Part shown: piece by piece, positions 41,826 through 49,553 of the stretch
Layout: the number at the start of each line of letters is the position of its first letter
Position numbering within the stretch: the stretch's first letter is position 1
Assembly: GCF_900637055.1 (NCBI RefSeq)
Contig: NZ_LR134338.1
Location: 5,362,501-5,426,500, forward strand
Origin: Brevibacillus brevis
GTDB taxonomy: Bacteria > Bacillota > Bacilli > Brevibacillales > Brevibacillaceae
Direction of reading: 5' to 3'
Length of the DNA: 64,000 nucleotides
The notes under the pieces: model-generated
What the model was told of the DNA's origin: nothing
Database searches by the model: none
The model's input: the letters and a program-made list of their open reading frames with translations, nothing else
Program-made: the position numbers and the translations under genes

Positions 41826-42884
41826 TTATTTTCCTTCCAAACTCGGTTTGGAGCCTTGGAGTGCATCCATGAGCGCTTCCGATTGAGCAGCAGCCAACCG
41901 CTTGATGCCTTTGAAGCTCACAAAGCGCTTGTTGCTCTCATCCCACAAATGAAAACGCAGGCACTGCAAGCTGGACGCCAGTGTAATCGTTGTCGCCATC
42001 TGAAGCGGCGGTGTCTCGTTGTGTGCTTTTTCCAGGTTGTAGTTCGGTACCCGTGGGCTTAAGTGATGAACATGGTGAAAGCCAATATTGCCTGTGATCC
42101 ATTGCAAAACCTTCGGCAGCTTGTAGTAGGAGCTTCCTTCTACAGCCGCCTTCACGTAGCTCCACTCTTCATCGTTCTCAAAGTACGAATCCTCATACGT
42201 ATGCTGCACATAAAACAGCCAAATCCCAAACAAGCCGGAGACGAAAAAGATCGGACCTTGGATCAGCAGGAATGCTTGCCAGCCAACCGCCCAGATTAAG
42301 AGCGCATAAAGACCGACCAGCAGCACATTGGTCAAATACGTATTCAACCGCTCTTTGCGGCGAGCTCGCTTTACATTAAAACGATATTGGAGCAAAAAGA
42401 CAAAAATAGGACCCAAACCAAACATGACGATCGGATTGCGATACAGCCGATAAGCGATTTTACGCCAGATAGAAGCCTCGAGATATTCATTGACGGTCAT
42501 CATCCATAGATCGCCTACGCCTCGTTTGTCGAGGTTGCTGCTCGTTGCATGGTGAATATTGTGACTGTTTTTCCATTGTTCATAGGGGACAAGGGTCAGC
42601 ACACCGGTAATCGTACCAACGATGTCATTCGCCAGACGATTTTTGAAAAAGGATTGGTGGCAGCAATCGTGGCAAATGATGAAGGTACGGATGACAAAAC
42701 CAGCTGCGACGATGACGATAGGCAGCGTGAGCCAATAGGACACAGACAGACTGAGATAAGCACCGTACCAGAGTACAATCAGCGGAACCAACGTATTGAT
42801 GAGCTGTCGGATGCTCTTTTTTAGGTCTGATTTTTCAAAGGGGGCAACATTCTTTTTCAACTGGGCAATGTTAGCTTGTTGCAT
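41826..42884 (-). CDS. des: Phospholipid fatty acid desaturase
   Basis: 352 residues with four to six membrane helices and the three histidine boxes HDCCH (72-76), HNIHH (108-112) and HHVHH (270-274) that hold the di-iron centre. It puts cis double bonds into membrane lipid acyl chains. First gene of des-desK-desR; desK starts 63 bases after its stop. AGGAGG lies about 10 bases before ATG 42884. Confidence 0.94.
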   Translation of the reverse strand: MQQANIAQLKKNVAPFEKSDLKKSIRQLINTLVPLIVLWYGAYLSLSVSYWLTLPIVIVAAGFVIRTFIICHDCCHQSFFKNRLANDIVGTITGVLTLVPYEQWKNSHNIHHATSSNLDKRGVGDLWMMTVNEYLEASIWRKIAYRLYRNPIVMFGLGPIFVFLLQYRFNVKRARRKERLNTYLTNVLLVGLYALLIWAVGWQAFLLIQGPIFFVSGLFGIWLFYVQHTYEDSYFENDEEWSYVKAAVEGSSYYKLPKVLQWITGNIGFHHVHHLSPRVPNYNLEKAHNETPPLQMATTITLASSLQCLRFHLWDESNKRFVSFKGIKRLAAAQSEALMDALQGSKPSLEGK

Positions 42885-42952
42885 TGCTTGTTTCCTCCTC
42901 GATTGAAGCGTACAGGGACATGTGAATTCGCCGGACGCAATATTCTATCTTT

Positions 42953-42958
42953 ATTGTA
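42953..42958 (-). promoter_or_regulatory. -10 box of the des promoter
   Basis: TACAAT on the minus strand with no recognisable -35 at the right distance, as expected for a promoter that needs an activator. Confidence 0.45.
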
Positions 42959-43003
42959 GAAAATAGCGTCTGACCGCTGTAGTCATAAACGTCAAGTCGA
43001 GGA

Positions 43004-43019
43004 CATGACAAATGTCATG
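43004..43019. promoter_or_regulatory. Putative DesR binding site
   Basis: Perfect inverted repeat CATGACA, AA, TGTCATG, centred about 55 bases upstream of the -10 box, i.e. near -65. Further ATGAC/GTCAT halves lie on either side (42982-42986, 43027-43031). Confidence 0.6.
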
Positions 43020-43085
43020 GTTAAACAAATGACTGGGAAATTTAGGGTACATAAACTAAGCGGTACATCCCATATTATACCAAGG

Positions 43086-43119
43086 AAAGACCCCATCCAT
43101 TCTTCCAGATGAGGTCTTT
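43086..43119 (-). terminator. Hairpin after the first siderophore-binding gene
   Basis: AAAGACC-CATC / GATG-GGTCTTT stem with one mismatch. The T tract is short on the minus strand. Confidence 0.6.
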
Positions 43120-43140
43120 TGCTTTGACGCCGTATTCTTT

Positions 43141-44160
43141 TTACTTCACATCAAGGCGCTTCATGATATCTTCGAGCAGCAAATTCGCTGCCTTGATGCC
43201 GCCTGCTTTGTTCCAGACCGTTTCGTCTACTTGGTAAACTTGATTGGTCTTCGCCACATTCAGAGATTTGAAGACTGGGCTTTCCATCCATTTTTTCGCA
43301 TTGTTCGCAATGTCTGTAGATTCTTTCGTTGGCTCCGTTACCCAGTAGAACAGGATGTCCCCGTCCATAGCGGACATGCCTTCTTCACTGATCATTTCTG
43401 CAAAGTTGTTTACGTCCTGGGAAGCTGGACGTGCGAGTCCCAGCTGATCGAGCAGCACACCGCTAAAGGTATCTTTTTGATAGATTTGTACGCCTTTTTT
43501 GGAGAATTTCGCTACGGATACTTTGGTAGAAGCTTTAGGACCCAGCTTTGCTTTCGCAGCAGCTACACGGTCGTCGAATTCTTTCAGGACTTGCTCGCCT
43601 TCCGCCTTCTTGTTCAGTGCTTCTGCATAGAGCGTGAAGTTGCTTTTCCATCTACCGGACAGCTCTTCAGAGAATACGGTTGGAGCGATTTTGGACAGTT
43701 GATCATAAATCTTTTCATGACGTACTTTGTTCCCGATGATCAAATCAGGGCTCAGGCTGACAATCGCTTCGAGATTCGGCTGGTCTTCAAAGCCCAACAC
43801 TTCTACGCCTGTCATCTCATCTTTGATGTGAGGATACCATGGATCTTCATCCCAGGACTGTACAGCAGCGATTGGCTTAACGCCAAGTGCAAGCAAGGCT
43901 TCCGTACCTTCATTTGTTAGAATAACCACACGTTCTGGTGTTCCCTTAATGGGAGTTGTGCCCATTGCGTGTTTCACTTCACGTACTTCATTCGCATCGG
44001 CTGGTGCTGGAGTAGCCTCAGTCGTCGTTCCCGATGCAGCTGGCGCCTGTTGAGCTTGATTGGCATTGCCTCCACAACCGGCAAGGACAACCAGCAAGCA
44101 CAGCGCGAAGAAGCTGGTCATGATGTGGCGCATGGTACGTAAACTGGTCTTACTTTTCAT
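43141..44160 (-). CDS. Iron-siderophore binding lipoprotein (FecB/FhuD type)
   Basis: 339 residues. Lipobox VLAGC followed by a Gly/Ala/Pro-rich linker, then a type III periplasmic-binding fold (TPERVVILTNEGTEALLALG, 20 residues; NLEAIVSLSPDLIIGNKVRH). It should bind a ferric siderophore outside the cell. ATG at 44160 lies 10 bases after GGGGG; a Fur box at 44196-44210 controls it. The AraC-type regulator upstream is probably its activator. Confidence 0.9.
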   Translation of the reverse strand: MKSKTSLRTMRHIMTSFFALCLLVVLAGCGGNANQAQQAPAASGTTTEATPAPADANEVREVKHAMGTTPIKGTPERVVILTNEGTEALLALGVKPIAAVQSWDEDPWYPHIKDEMTGVEVLGFEDQPNLEAIVSLSPDLIIGNKVRHEKIYDQLSKIAPTVFSEELSGRWKSNFTLYAEALNKKAEGEQVLKEFDDRVAAAKAKLGPKASTKVSVAKFSKKGVQIYQKDTFSGVLLDQLGLARPASQDVNNFAEMISEEGMSAMDGDILFYWVTEPTKESTDIANNAKKWMESPVFKSLNVAKTNQVYQVDETVWNKAGGIKAANLLLEDIMKRLDVK

Positions 44161-44195
44161 ATCGAGAATGCCCCCACTTCTGCTTATCAACTTAG

Positions 44196-44210
44196 TGATA
44201 ACAATTATCA
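44196..44210. promoter_or_regulatory. Fur box
   Basis: TGATAACAATTATCA, a 7-1-7 Fur operator with one mismatch from TGATAATnATTATCA, 36 bases upstream of the binding-protein start. Confidence 0.75.
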
Positions 44211-44277
44211 ATTGATAGTATATAGAGACTCCTCTTACTTTTCTATGGACGTGATTGTCTAATTGCCATGGACCAGA

Positions 44278-45867
44278 TTATCCCTGTGCGACCTGGAGAA
44301 AATACGCTGTGCTCCTTTGAATCGTATGCTCTCTGCCAAACGGTCCCCATGGGTCCCATTCATGATTGGCTGGGTGGTACACTTTGTTTTCCCGCACCGC
44401 ACGCAAGTCTCTCCACAGCGGGTTGTTCCACAGTGCTGCCACATGTTCCCGTTCGCTCCAGAACACGATGATTCTCTCCGGGTTCAATTCGATCAGATCG
44501 ATAAGCGCATTTGGTTTATAGGCCGCATGGGTCACATTCGGATCAGGCGCAAACCCAAGCTTGTGATAAAACAAGTCAGCGAGGGCGTGTCCCTCTACGC
44601 CGTACAGGCGCACCTCATCCTTCAGCACGCGAATCATCGTCCATTCACCCGTGCGCGTAACCGGCAATAGTGCATCTCTTGCTTGTTTTTCCACTTTGTC
44701 GATGTGCTTGATGATTTTCTCTGCCTGACTCTCTTTTTTGAAGAGCGTCGCCAATTTGGTTTGGTAGTCAATCCAGTTCGGATAGCCGTCAAAGGAGACC
44801 GTTCCTTTTATTTTCTCCCAATCTCCTGCCTCCCGATTGTGGAAAAAATTCATCCTGACAATCACATCAGGCGACAAAGTCAAAATCTCTTTCGGATCGA
44901 TCAACTGCTCTGCATTCAGTGCTTTTGTCCCGCGCAGCTTTTGCTGCAAATAAGAAGGAAAGCCCGTCCTCGTTTCAAAGTAGTTCGGGAAGGAGGGGGC
45001 AGCAATCGGCTGAATTCCCATCGCAAGAAAATGATCCTGCAAAAACAGCTTGCTAACCACGACTACCCGCTGTTCACTTTGCTTCATATAAATTTGCGGC
45101 GACAATCCTTCTCGCTTTTTGAAGAGTCTACTAAAATACAGCTCATCGGCATAGCCTACGTTGCGAGCCACATCCTTCACACTTCCTCCAGAATGGGCAA
45201 GCAGCTCCTTGGCATGCTCCATCCGCAACCCAGTCAAATACTCCCCAGGTGTCATTCCCGTCGCACGTTTGAAAGCACGGCAATAAGAGCTAGGGGTCAA
45301 CCCCGCCAGTTTCGGCAAGCTTCCCAATTCTAGTGACTCGCGGTAGTGCTTCTGCATGTAGGCGATCGTCTCCTCAATCGCTCCAATGCCCTTTTCCTCA
45401 TTCTTTTTCTGTTCATCATCAACAATACCCAAAAGCTCGTAGAGCAGCGCTTGGCTCCGCAAAAAAGAAGAGTAGTCCCGCTTCCGTGTCAATTGCGAGA
45501 GCTCCTCCAATACCGTCAGAAATGAGGCGGGAGTAGAGACAGCCAAAACCTTGACTCCTTTCCTCTCGGGAGCGCTCTCGTGCTGGTCGTGTCTCACTTC
45601 CACGTAATGCAGCCTGTATATGTGCAACGGTCCTGATTGGCACCGCAATTCTTCTATCTTCGCCGTCGGGCGCAACAACAAGAGCTTTCCGGCGTCGAGC
45701 ACCTGCTTTTGACCATCCACCGTAATCTCTGCACTTCCTTCTGCCACATAGCAAAGGACATGGGTGTTTACCTCCACCTGACGCAGGTGAAAATTTTTCA
45801 ATCGCTGTTTGCGAAAGACGGTCATCAAAAAGCCAGGATAATCTTGATAAATCGTCAACAGACTCAC
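44278..45867 (-). CDS. AraC-family regulator fused to a siderophore-binding domain (Btr-like)
   Basis: 529 residues in three parts: an N-terminal cupin-like region (about 1-100), an AraC double helix-turn-helix (about 165-265; SLPKLAGLTPSSYCRAFKRA and VKDVARNVGYADELYFSRLF), and a C-terminal FecB/FhuD-type domain with no signal peptide. B. subtilis Btr has this architecture: it senses ferric bacillibactin in the cytoplasm and activates uptake genes. The target here is probably the binding-protein gene downstream. GTG at 45867 is only 3 bases from GAAGGAT; TTG at 45858 has better spacing. Confidence 0.87.
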   Translation of the reverse strand: MSLLTIYQDYPGFLMTVFRKQRLKNFHLRQVEVNTHVLCYVAEGSAEITVDGQKQVLDAGKLLLLRPTAKIEELRCQSGPLHIYRLHYVEVRHDQHESAPERKGVKVLAVSTPASFLTVLEELSQLTRKRDYSSFLRSQALLYELLGIVDDEQKKNEEKGIGAIEETIAYMQKHYRESLELGSLPKLAGLTPSSYCRAFKRATGMTPGEYLTGLRMEHAKELLAHSGGSVKDVARNVGYADELYFSRLFKKREGLSPQIYMKQSEQRVVVVSKLFLQDHFLAMGIQPIAAPSFPNYFETRTGFPSYLQQKLRGTKALNAEQLIDPKEILTLSPDVIVRMNFFHNREAGDWEKIKGTVSFDGYPNWIDYQTKLATLFKKESQAEKIIKHIDKVEKQARDALLPVTRTGEWTMIRVLKDEVRLYGVEGHALADLFYHKLGFAPDPNVTHAAYKPNALIDLIELNPERIIVFWSEREHVAALWNNPLWRDLRAVRENKVYHPANHEWDPWGPFGREHTIQRSTAYFLQVAQG

Positions 45868-45890
45868 ATCCTTCTATCACCGGAAATAGC

Positions 45891-45931
45891 AAAAAAAGCA
45901 GACAAGCTGATTGCCAGAATCAGCCTGTTCT
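45891..45931 (-). terminator. Terminator after the FecCD permease gene
   Basis: GACAAGCTGATT/AATCAGCCTGTTC stem with one mismatch and seven T on the minus strand, located between the permease stop and the AraC-type gene. Confidence 0.82.
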
Positions 45932-45978
45932 ACTTTTATCATGTTGGAGATCTTTCTATTTGGCAAGTACCTGCCTGT

Positions 45979-48060
45979 CTATTGTGCGGAACGAGTCGAA
46001 CGGAACATCAGCAAGAACAGATAGGGCGCGCCTAGCAACGCCACTACGACCCCGGCCGGAATATCTTTCGGGATCATGACGATCCTTCCCAGCAAATCAG
46101 AAGCAGCCAGCAATACAGCCCCAAGCATGGCTGAGACGACAACTGCACGGCGATGATGGGGTCCAACCAGCATACGTGCTGCATGCGGAGCGAGAAGACC
46201 GATAAATCCTACGGCTCCGACACTGGCAACTGCCGCTGAAGCGAGCAACACCGCAATGACTGCCACAGACAACCTCGTCATCCGCACCTTTAACCCCAAT
46301 CCAGTCGAGCTCTCGTCGTTAAATGACAAAAGATCCACCCGACGTCCTAACCACCACGCGATCGGAGCTAGAACGAGGATCGCAGGCAACAGGCGGCCTA
46401 CTTCCATCCATCCCCGCCCATATGTACTTCCTGCCAGCCAAGTAAGTGCAGGCGCTGCCAAGATCATGGAATGTACGATCAAGATATTGATAAGGGCGGC
46501 ACCTGCGGCAGAAACCGCAATACCTACAAGCGTCAATATGATTGGATTGAGTCCCCTTCTCCAAGAGACCGCGTACACAATCGCAGCTGAGATGATTCCC
46601 CCTGCAACGGCCCCAAGCGGCATCCAAGCCGAGAGTTGAGGAAACACGAGGAGCACGATAATCGCCCCTACACCCGCACCGCTCGTTACACCTACAATCT
46701 GTGGATCTGCCAGCGGATTTCGTACTGCACTCTGCATGAGGCTTCCGCTGATCGCGAGTGCCACACCTGCGAGCATCGCCGTCAACAGTCGCGGCATTCG
46801 AAGCTCAAACACCAATTGACTGTACATCTCGTTTCCTTGTCCCATGAAAATGGCGATGATCTCTGTCCACGGCAGGTACAGGTTTCCGCTGGACAAGCTG
46901 AGCATCCAAACGACCACGAGCAGCACAGCAAGCGTGCACACAATCAACGGATACGAAACTTTGCGTTGTGCTCCTCCGACACTCATCGAGCCTCCAGTCC
47001 CCGCACTCATACTGCGCGAGACACGCAAAGCCAGCCAGATCAACCATGGTCCACCAATAGCAGCAGTGATGGCTCCTGCTGGAAGTTCACCATAATGATT
47101 GATGAACATACGTGCAATCGTATCGGAAGCCACCAGCAGCGCTGCCCCCCAGATGGCACATAGCGGCAACAGCCATTTATGCTGAGTGATGCCTGACAAT
47201 CGTACCAGATGCGGAGCCACGAGACCGATGAAGCCGATTGGCCCGACCACACTGACACTGACGCACGTAACCAAGATCGCAATAAACATGGTGAAAAGTC
47301 GTGTTTTCGCTACCTTTTGCCCCAATGATTTCGCCGTTTCTTCATGAAAGGTAAGTACATCAAGCTGCCTGGACATGAAAATGCTGACCAAAATCCCGGC
47401 TACAATCCAAGGCCAACTGAATTCTACACCCGACCAGTCATTTTGTTTCAAAGAACCTGAGCCCCAGAGGAAAATGCCATTGGTCGTTTCTTCATTAAAC
47501 AAGATGATGGCACTCGTCAAGGAGGAGTACACCAAGGTCACAATCATCCCGGACAATGCCACACGGACTGGCGTACCTTTTCGCCCGCCAGACATGAAGT
47601 ATACGGTAACAGCTGCGAGAATTCCGCCCGCCATCGCAAAGGGAAGCGGGTGATCATGCAAGAGTGATGGCCAAAAAACCATCCCGAACACCACGAAGAA
47701 ATAAGCACCTGCATTTACGCCTAGTGTCGTTTCTGACGCGAGCGGGTTTCGTGTCACCGTCTGCATCAAAGCTCCGGCAATCGCCAATGCTGCACCAGAC
47801 AAAAGCCCCATGACCGTTCTCGGAAGCCTGACACCCTGTATCATATGGTGATCTGAGATATCCTGTGGAGCAATAATGGCCTGTACGACAGAACGCAGAG
47901 AAATGTCTGCCATTCCCTGTGTCAAACTGACAAATGTAAGAACCAGCAGAGCAACCAGCCCACTCCCTAACATCAAGAACAATCTCCAGCCCCCTCTTTG
48001 CGAGGAAGTGGCTGGAGTGATGTCAGTTCGTGTGAACATTTTATTTTTGGCTAAACTCAT
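45979..48060 (-). CDS. Iron-siderophore ABC permease, two fused FecCD domains (FhuB type)
   Basis: 693 residues, twice the length of a single FecCD protein. Each half has about ten helices and repeats the same signatures: RLPRTVMGLLSGAALAIAGA and RMPRLLTAMLAGVALAISGS (20 residues each), and GFIGLVAPHLVR / GFIGLLAPHAAR. Such fusions work as a complete channel. The start codon shares a base with the upstream stop (TAATG) and has no ribosome binding site, so translation depends on the upstream gene. No ATPase gene is present in the region. Confidence 0.93.
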   Translation of the reverse strand: MSLAKNKMFTRTDITPATSSQRGGWRLFLMLGSGLVALLVLTFVSLTQGMADISLRSVVQAIIAPQDISDHHMIQGVRLPRTVMGLLSGAALAIAGALMQTVTRNPLASETTLGVNAGAYFFVVFGMVFWPSLLHDHPLPFAMAGGILAAVTVYFMSGGRKGTPVRVALSGMIVTLVYSSLTSAIILFNEETTNGIFLWGSGSLKQNDWSGVEFSWPWIVAGILVSIFMSRQLDVLTFHEETAKSLGQKVAKTRLFTMFIAILVTCVSVSVVGPIGFIGLVAPHLVRLSGITQHKWLLPLCAIWGAALLVASDTIARMFINHYGELPAGAITAAIGGPWLIWLALRVSRSMSAGTGGSMSVGGAQRKVSYPLIVCTLAVLLVVVWMLSLSSGNLYLPWTEIIAIFMGQGNEMYSQLVFELRMPRLLTAMLAGVALAISGSLMQSAVRNPLADPQIVGVTSGAGVGAIIVLLVFPQLSAWMPLGAVAGGIISAAIVYAVSWRRGLNPIILTLVGIAVSAAGAALINILIVHSMILAAPALTWLAGSTYGRGWMEVGRLLPAILVLAPIAWWLGRRVDLLSFNDESSTGLGLKVRMTRLSVAVIAVLLASAAVASVGAVGFIGLLAPHAARMLVGPHHRRAVVVSAMLGAVLLAASDLLGRIVMIPKDIPAGVVVALLGAPYLFLLMFRSTRSAQ

Positions 48061-49079
48061 TATTTTGCCAACAAATCAACGACTTTATTCGCGAGAATCT
48101 TTGCAGACATGGTACCACCGTAAGGCCACAGATCTCCGCCCAGGGCATAGACACGATTTTCTTTCACAAAAGTAAGGCCGTTCCAAACCGGGTTGTTCTT
48201 CAATTGATTGTCAATCACGTTGTCATCATTTTGAATGATATGGAGGAAATTTGCATCCTGCAACGCTGGTAGTGCCTCCACATCTGCCAGTGTCATGCCT
48301 GTTTGCTCAAATTTCTTGGGCTTATACTTATTTGTCAGACCAATATGAATCAAGATGCTTGCTGCTGTAGAGTTGTCCGTAGACAAACGGAATTCTACCG
48401 CATTTTGACTGCTGTAGCCCATCGCGAGGACGAATGGAACTTTATCTGCGCCAGCTTTGGTCAGCTTTTCTTTTGCTTCCGCATAAGTCTTGTCGAGGTC
48501 TTTCAAAGCGGCTTCGGCTTCTGCATTTTTACCCGTGATATCCGCAATTTGCTTGAAGATCTCGATCATTCGATCATACTGTGATCCTTGACCTTCAGCC
48601 GGATTCGTATCAAAAGCAATCGTTGGGGCAATTTTGCTCATTTCGTCGTAATTCGCTTCTACATTTCTTTTAATACCGATAATCAAATCTGGCTTCAACA
48701 TCATGATCGATTCCAGGTTTGGGGAAGTACGACTTCCTACATCCACTACCTCTGGAGCAATCTCCACAGGGAGTTTGACCCATTTTTTCATATTCGGAAT
48801 ATCTGCAATCCCCACAGGCTGAATACCAAGAGCCAACAAATGCTCTGCTGAGCTCCATTCCAATGCAACAATACGCTTAGGAGTGCCTTTGATGGTCGAC
48901 TCTCCCATCATGTGCTTCACTGTGCGCACTTGCTCTTCAGCCGGCTTCGCCGCGTCAGGCTGAGCTGTAGCAGCTTGGTTGGAACCAGATTGTGCAGTTG
49001 ACCCTGCATTGCCGCAAGCAGCAAGTAGCAGCATCGCAGACAAAAATACAAGCATCACTGGTAATTTCATAAGACGCAT
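48060..49079 (-). CDS. Iron-siderophore binding lipoprotein (FecB/FhuD type)
   Basis: 339 residues. Lipobox LLAAC, linker, then a type III binding fold (TPKRIVALEWSSAEHLLALG, 20 residues; NLESIMMLKPDLIIGIKRN). Its close linkage to the FecCD fusion marks it as the dedicated binding protein. ATG at 49079 has GGGGG 9 bases upstream; the Fur box at 49170-49188 lies in its promoter region. Confidence 0.92.
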   Translation of the reverse strand: MRLMKLPVMLVFLSAMLLLAACGNAGSTAQSGSNQAATAQPDAAKPAEEQVRTVKHMMGESTIKGTPKRIVALEWSSAEHLLALGIQPVGIADIPNMKKWVKLPVEIAPEVVDVGSRTSPNLESIMMLKPDLIIGIKRNVEANYDEMSKIAPTIAFDTNPAEGQGSQYDRMIEIFKQIADITGKNAEAEAALKDLDKTYAEAKEKLTKAGADKVPFVLAMGYSSQNAVEFRLSTDNSTAASILIHIGLTNKYKPKKFEQTGMTLADVEALPALQDANFLHIIQNDDNVIDNQLKNNPVWNGLTFVKENRVYALGGDLWPYGGTMSAKILANKVVDLLAK

Positions 49080-49169
49080 GAAAAATTTCCCCCTTACTTT
49101 TCTGGGTGTTACATCGAATGATAAAGGATGTTTCATGATGGACATGATTTCCAATCAACCATTGATTAT

Positions 49170-49188
49170 GATAATGATTATCATTATC
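49170..49188. promoter_or_regulatory. Fur box, perfect consensus
   Basis: GATAATGATTATCATTATC, a full 19 of 19 match to the classic Fur box, about 90 bases upstream of the binding-protein start. Confidence 0.9.
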
Positions 49189-49283
49189 TTTGTCAACGGT
49201 GGAATGTGCTAGTTTTTTCTGTTTTCCAACTGTTTTGATCTGGAAGTAGCTTCTTGAAGTCACTTTCAAGTTATTTAACCAAG

Positions 49284-49505
49284 GCTACGTAAGAAGAAGC
49301 GCATTTCCAGTCCAAGCGCCTCTGGAGACCGCCCCAGCTTCGGAATAAATGGCGGGGAATTTAAGCTTCACTGATGGAATCCTTCATCGAAATTTCAACG
49401 TTTGAAGCGCTCCCGCCATTTATTCCGAAGCGGCCAGTCAATCCCCCTTGGGGGGCGTAGGCCGAAGCATAGACTGGAAATGCGCTTCTTCCCCCCACAA
49501 CTGCT
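49284..49505 (-). repeat. Long palindromic element, type C copy 2
   Basis: A 222-bp imperfect palindrome. Outer arms are GAAGCGCATTTCCAGTC and GACTGGAAATGCGCTTC, perfectly complementary. Inner arms AATAAATGGCGGG and CCCGCCATTTATT are stronger than in copy 1. The left tip is GCTACGTAAGAAG; the right tip on the minus strand is AGCAGTTGTGGGGGGAAG. It lies just past the terminator of the BceB-like gene. Confidence 0.87.
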
Positions 49506-49520
49506 CCGAATAAAAAGCAA

Positions 49521-49546
49521 AAAAATCCCCCTCAAATGAGGAGGAT
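49521..49546 (-). terminator. Terminator after the BceB-like gene
   Basis: ATCCTCCTCA/TGAGGGGGAT hairpin with T run on the minus strand, 8 bases past the stop and directly before element C2. Confidence 0.8.
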
Positions 49547-49553
49547 TGATTCT

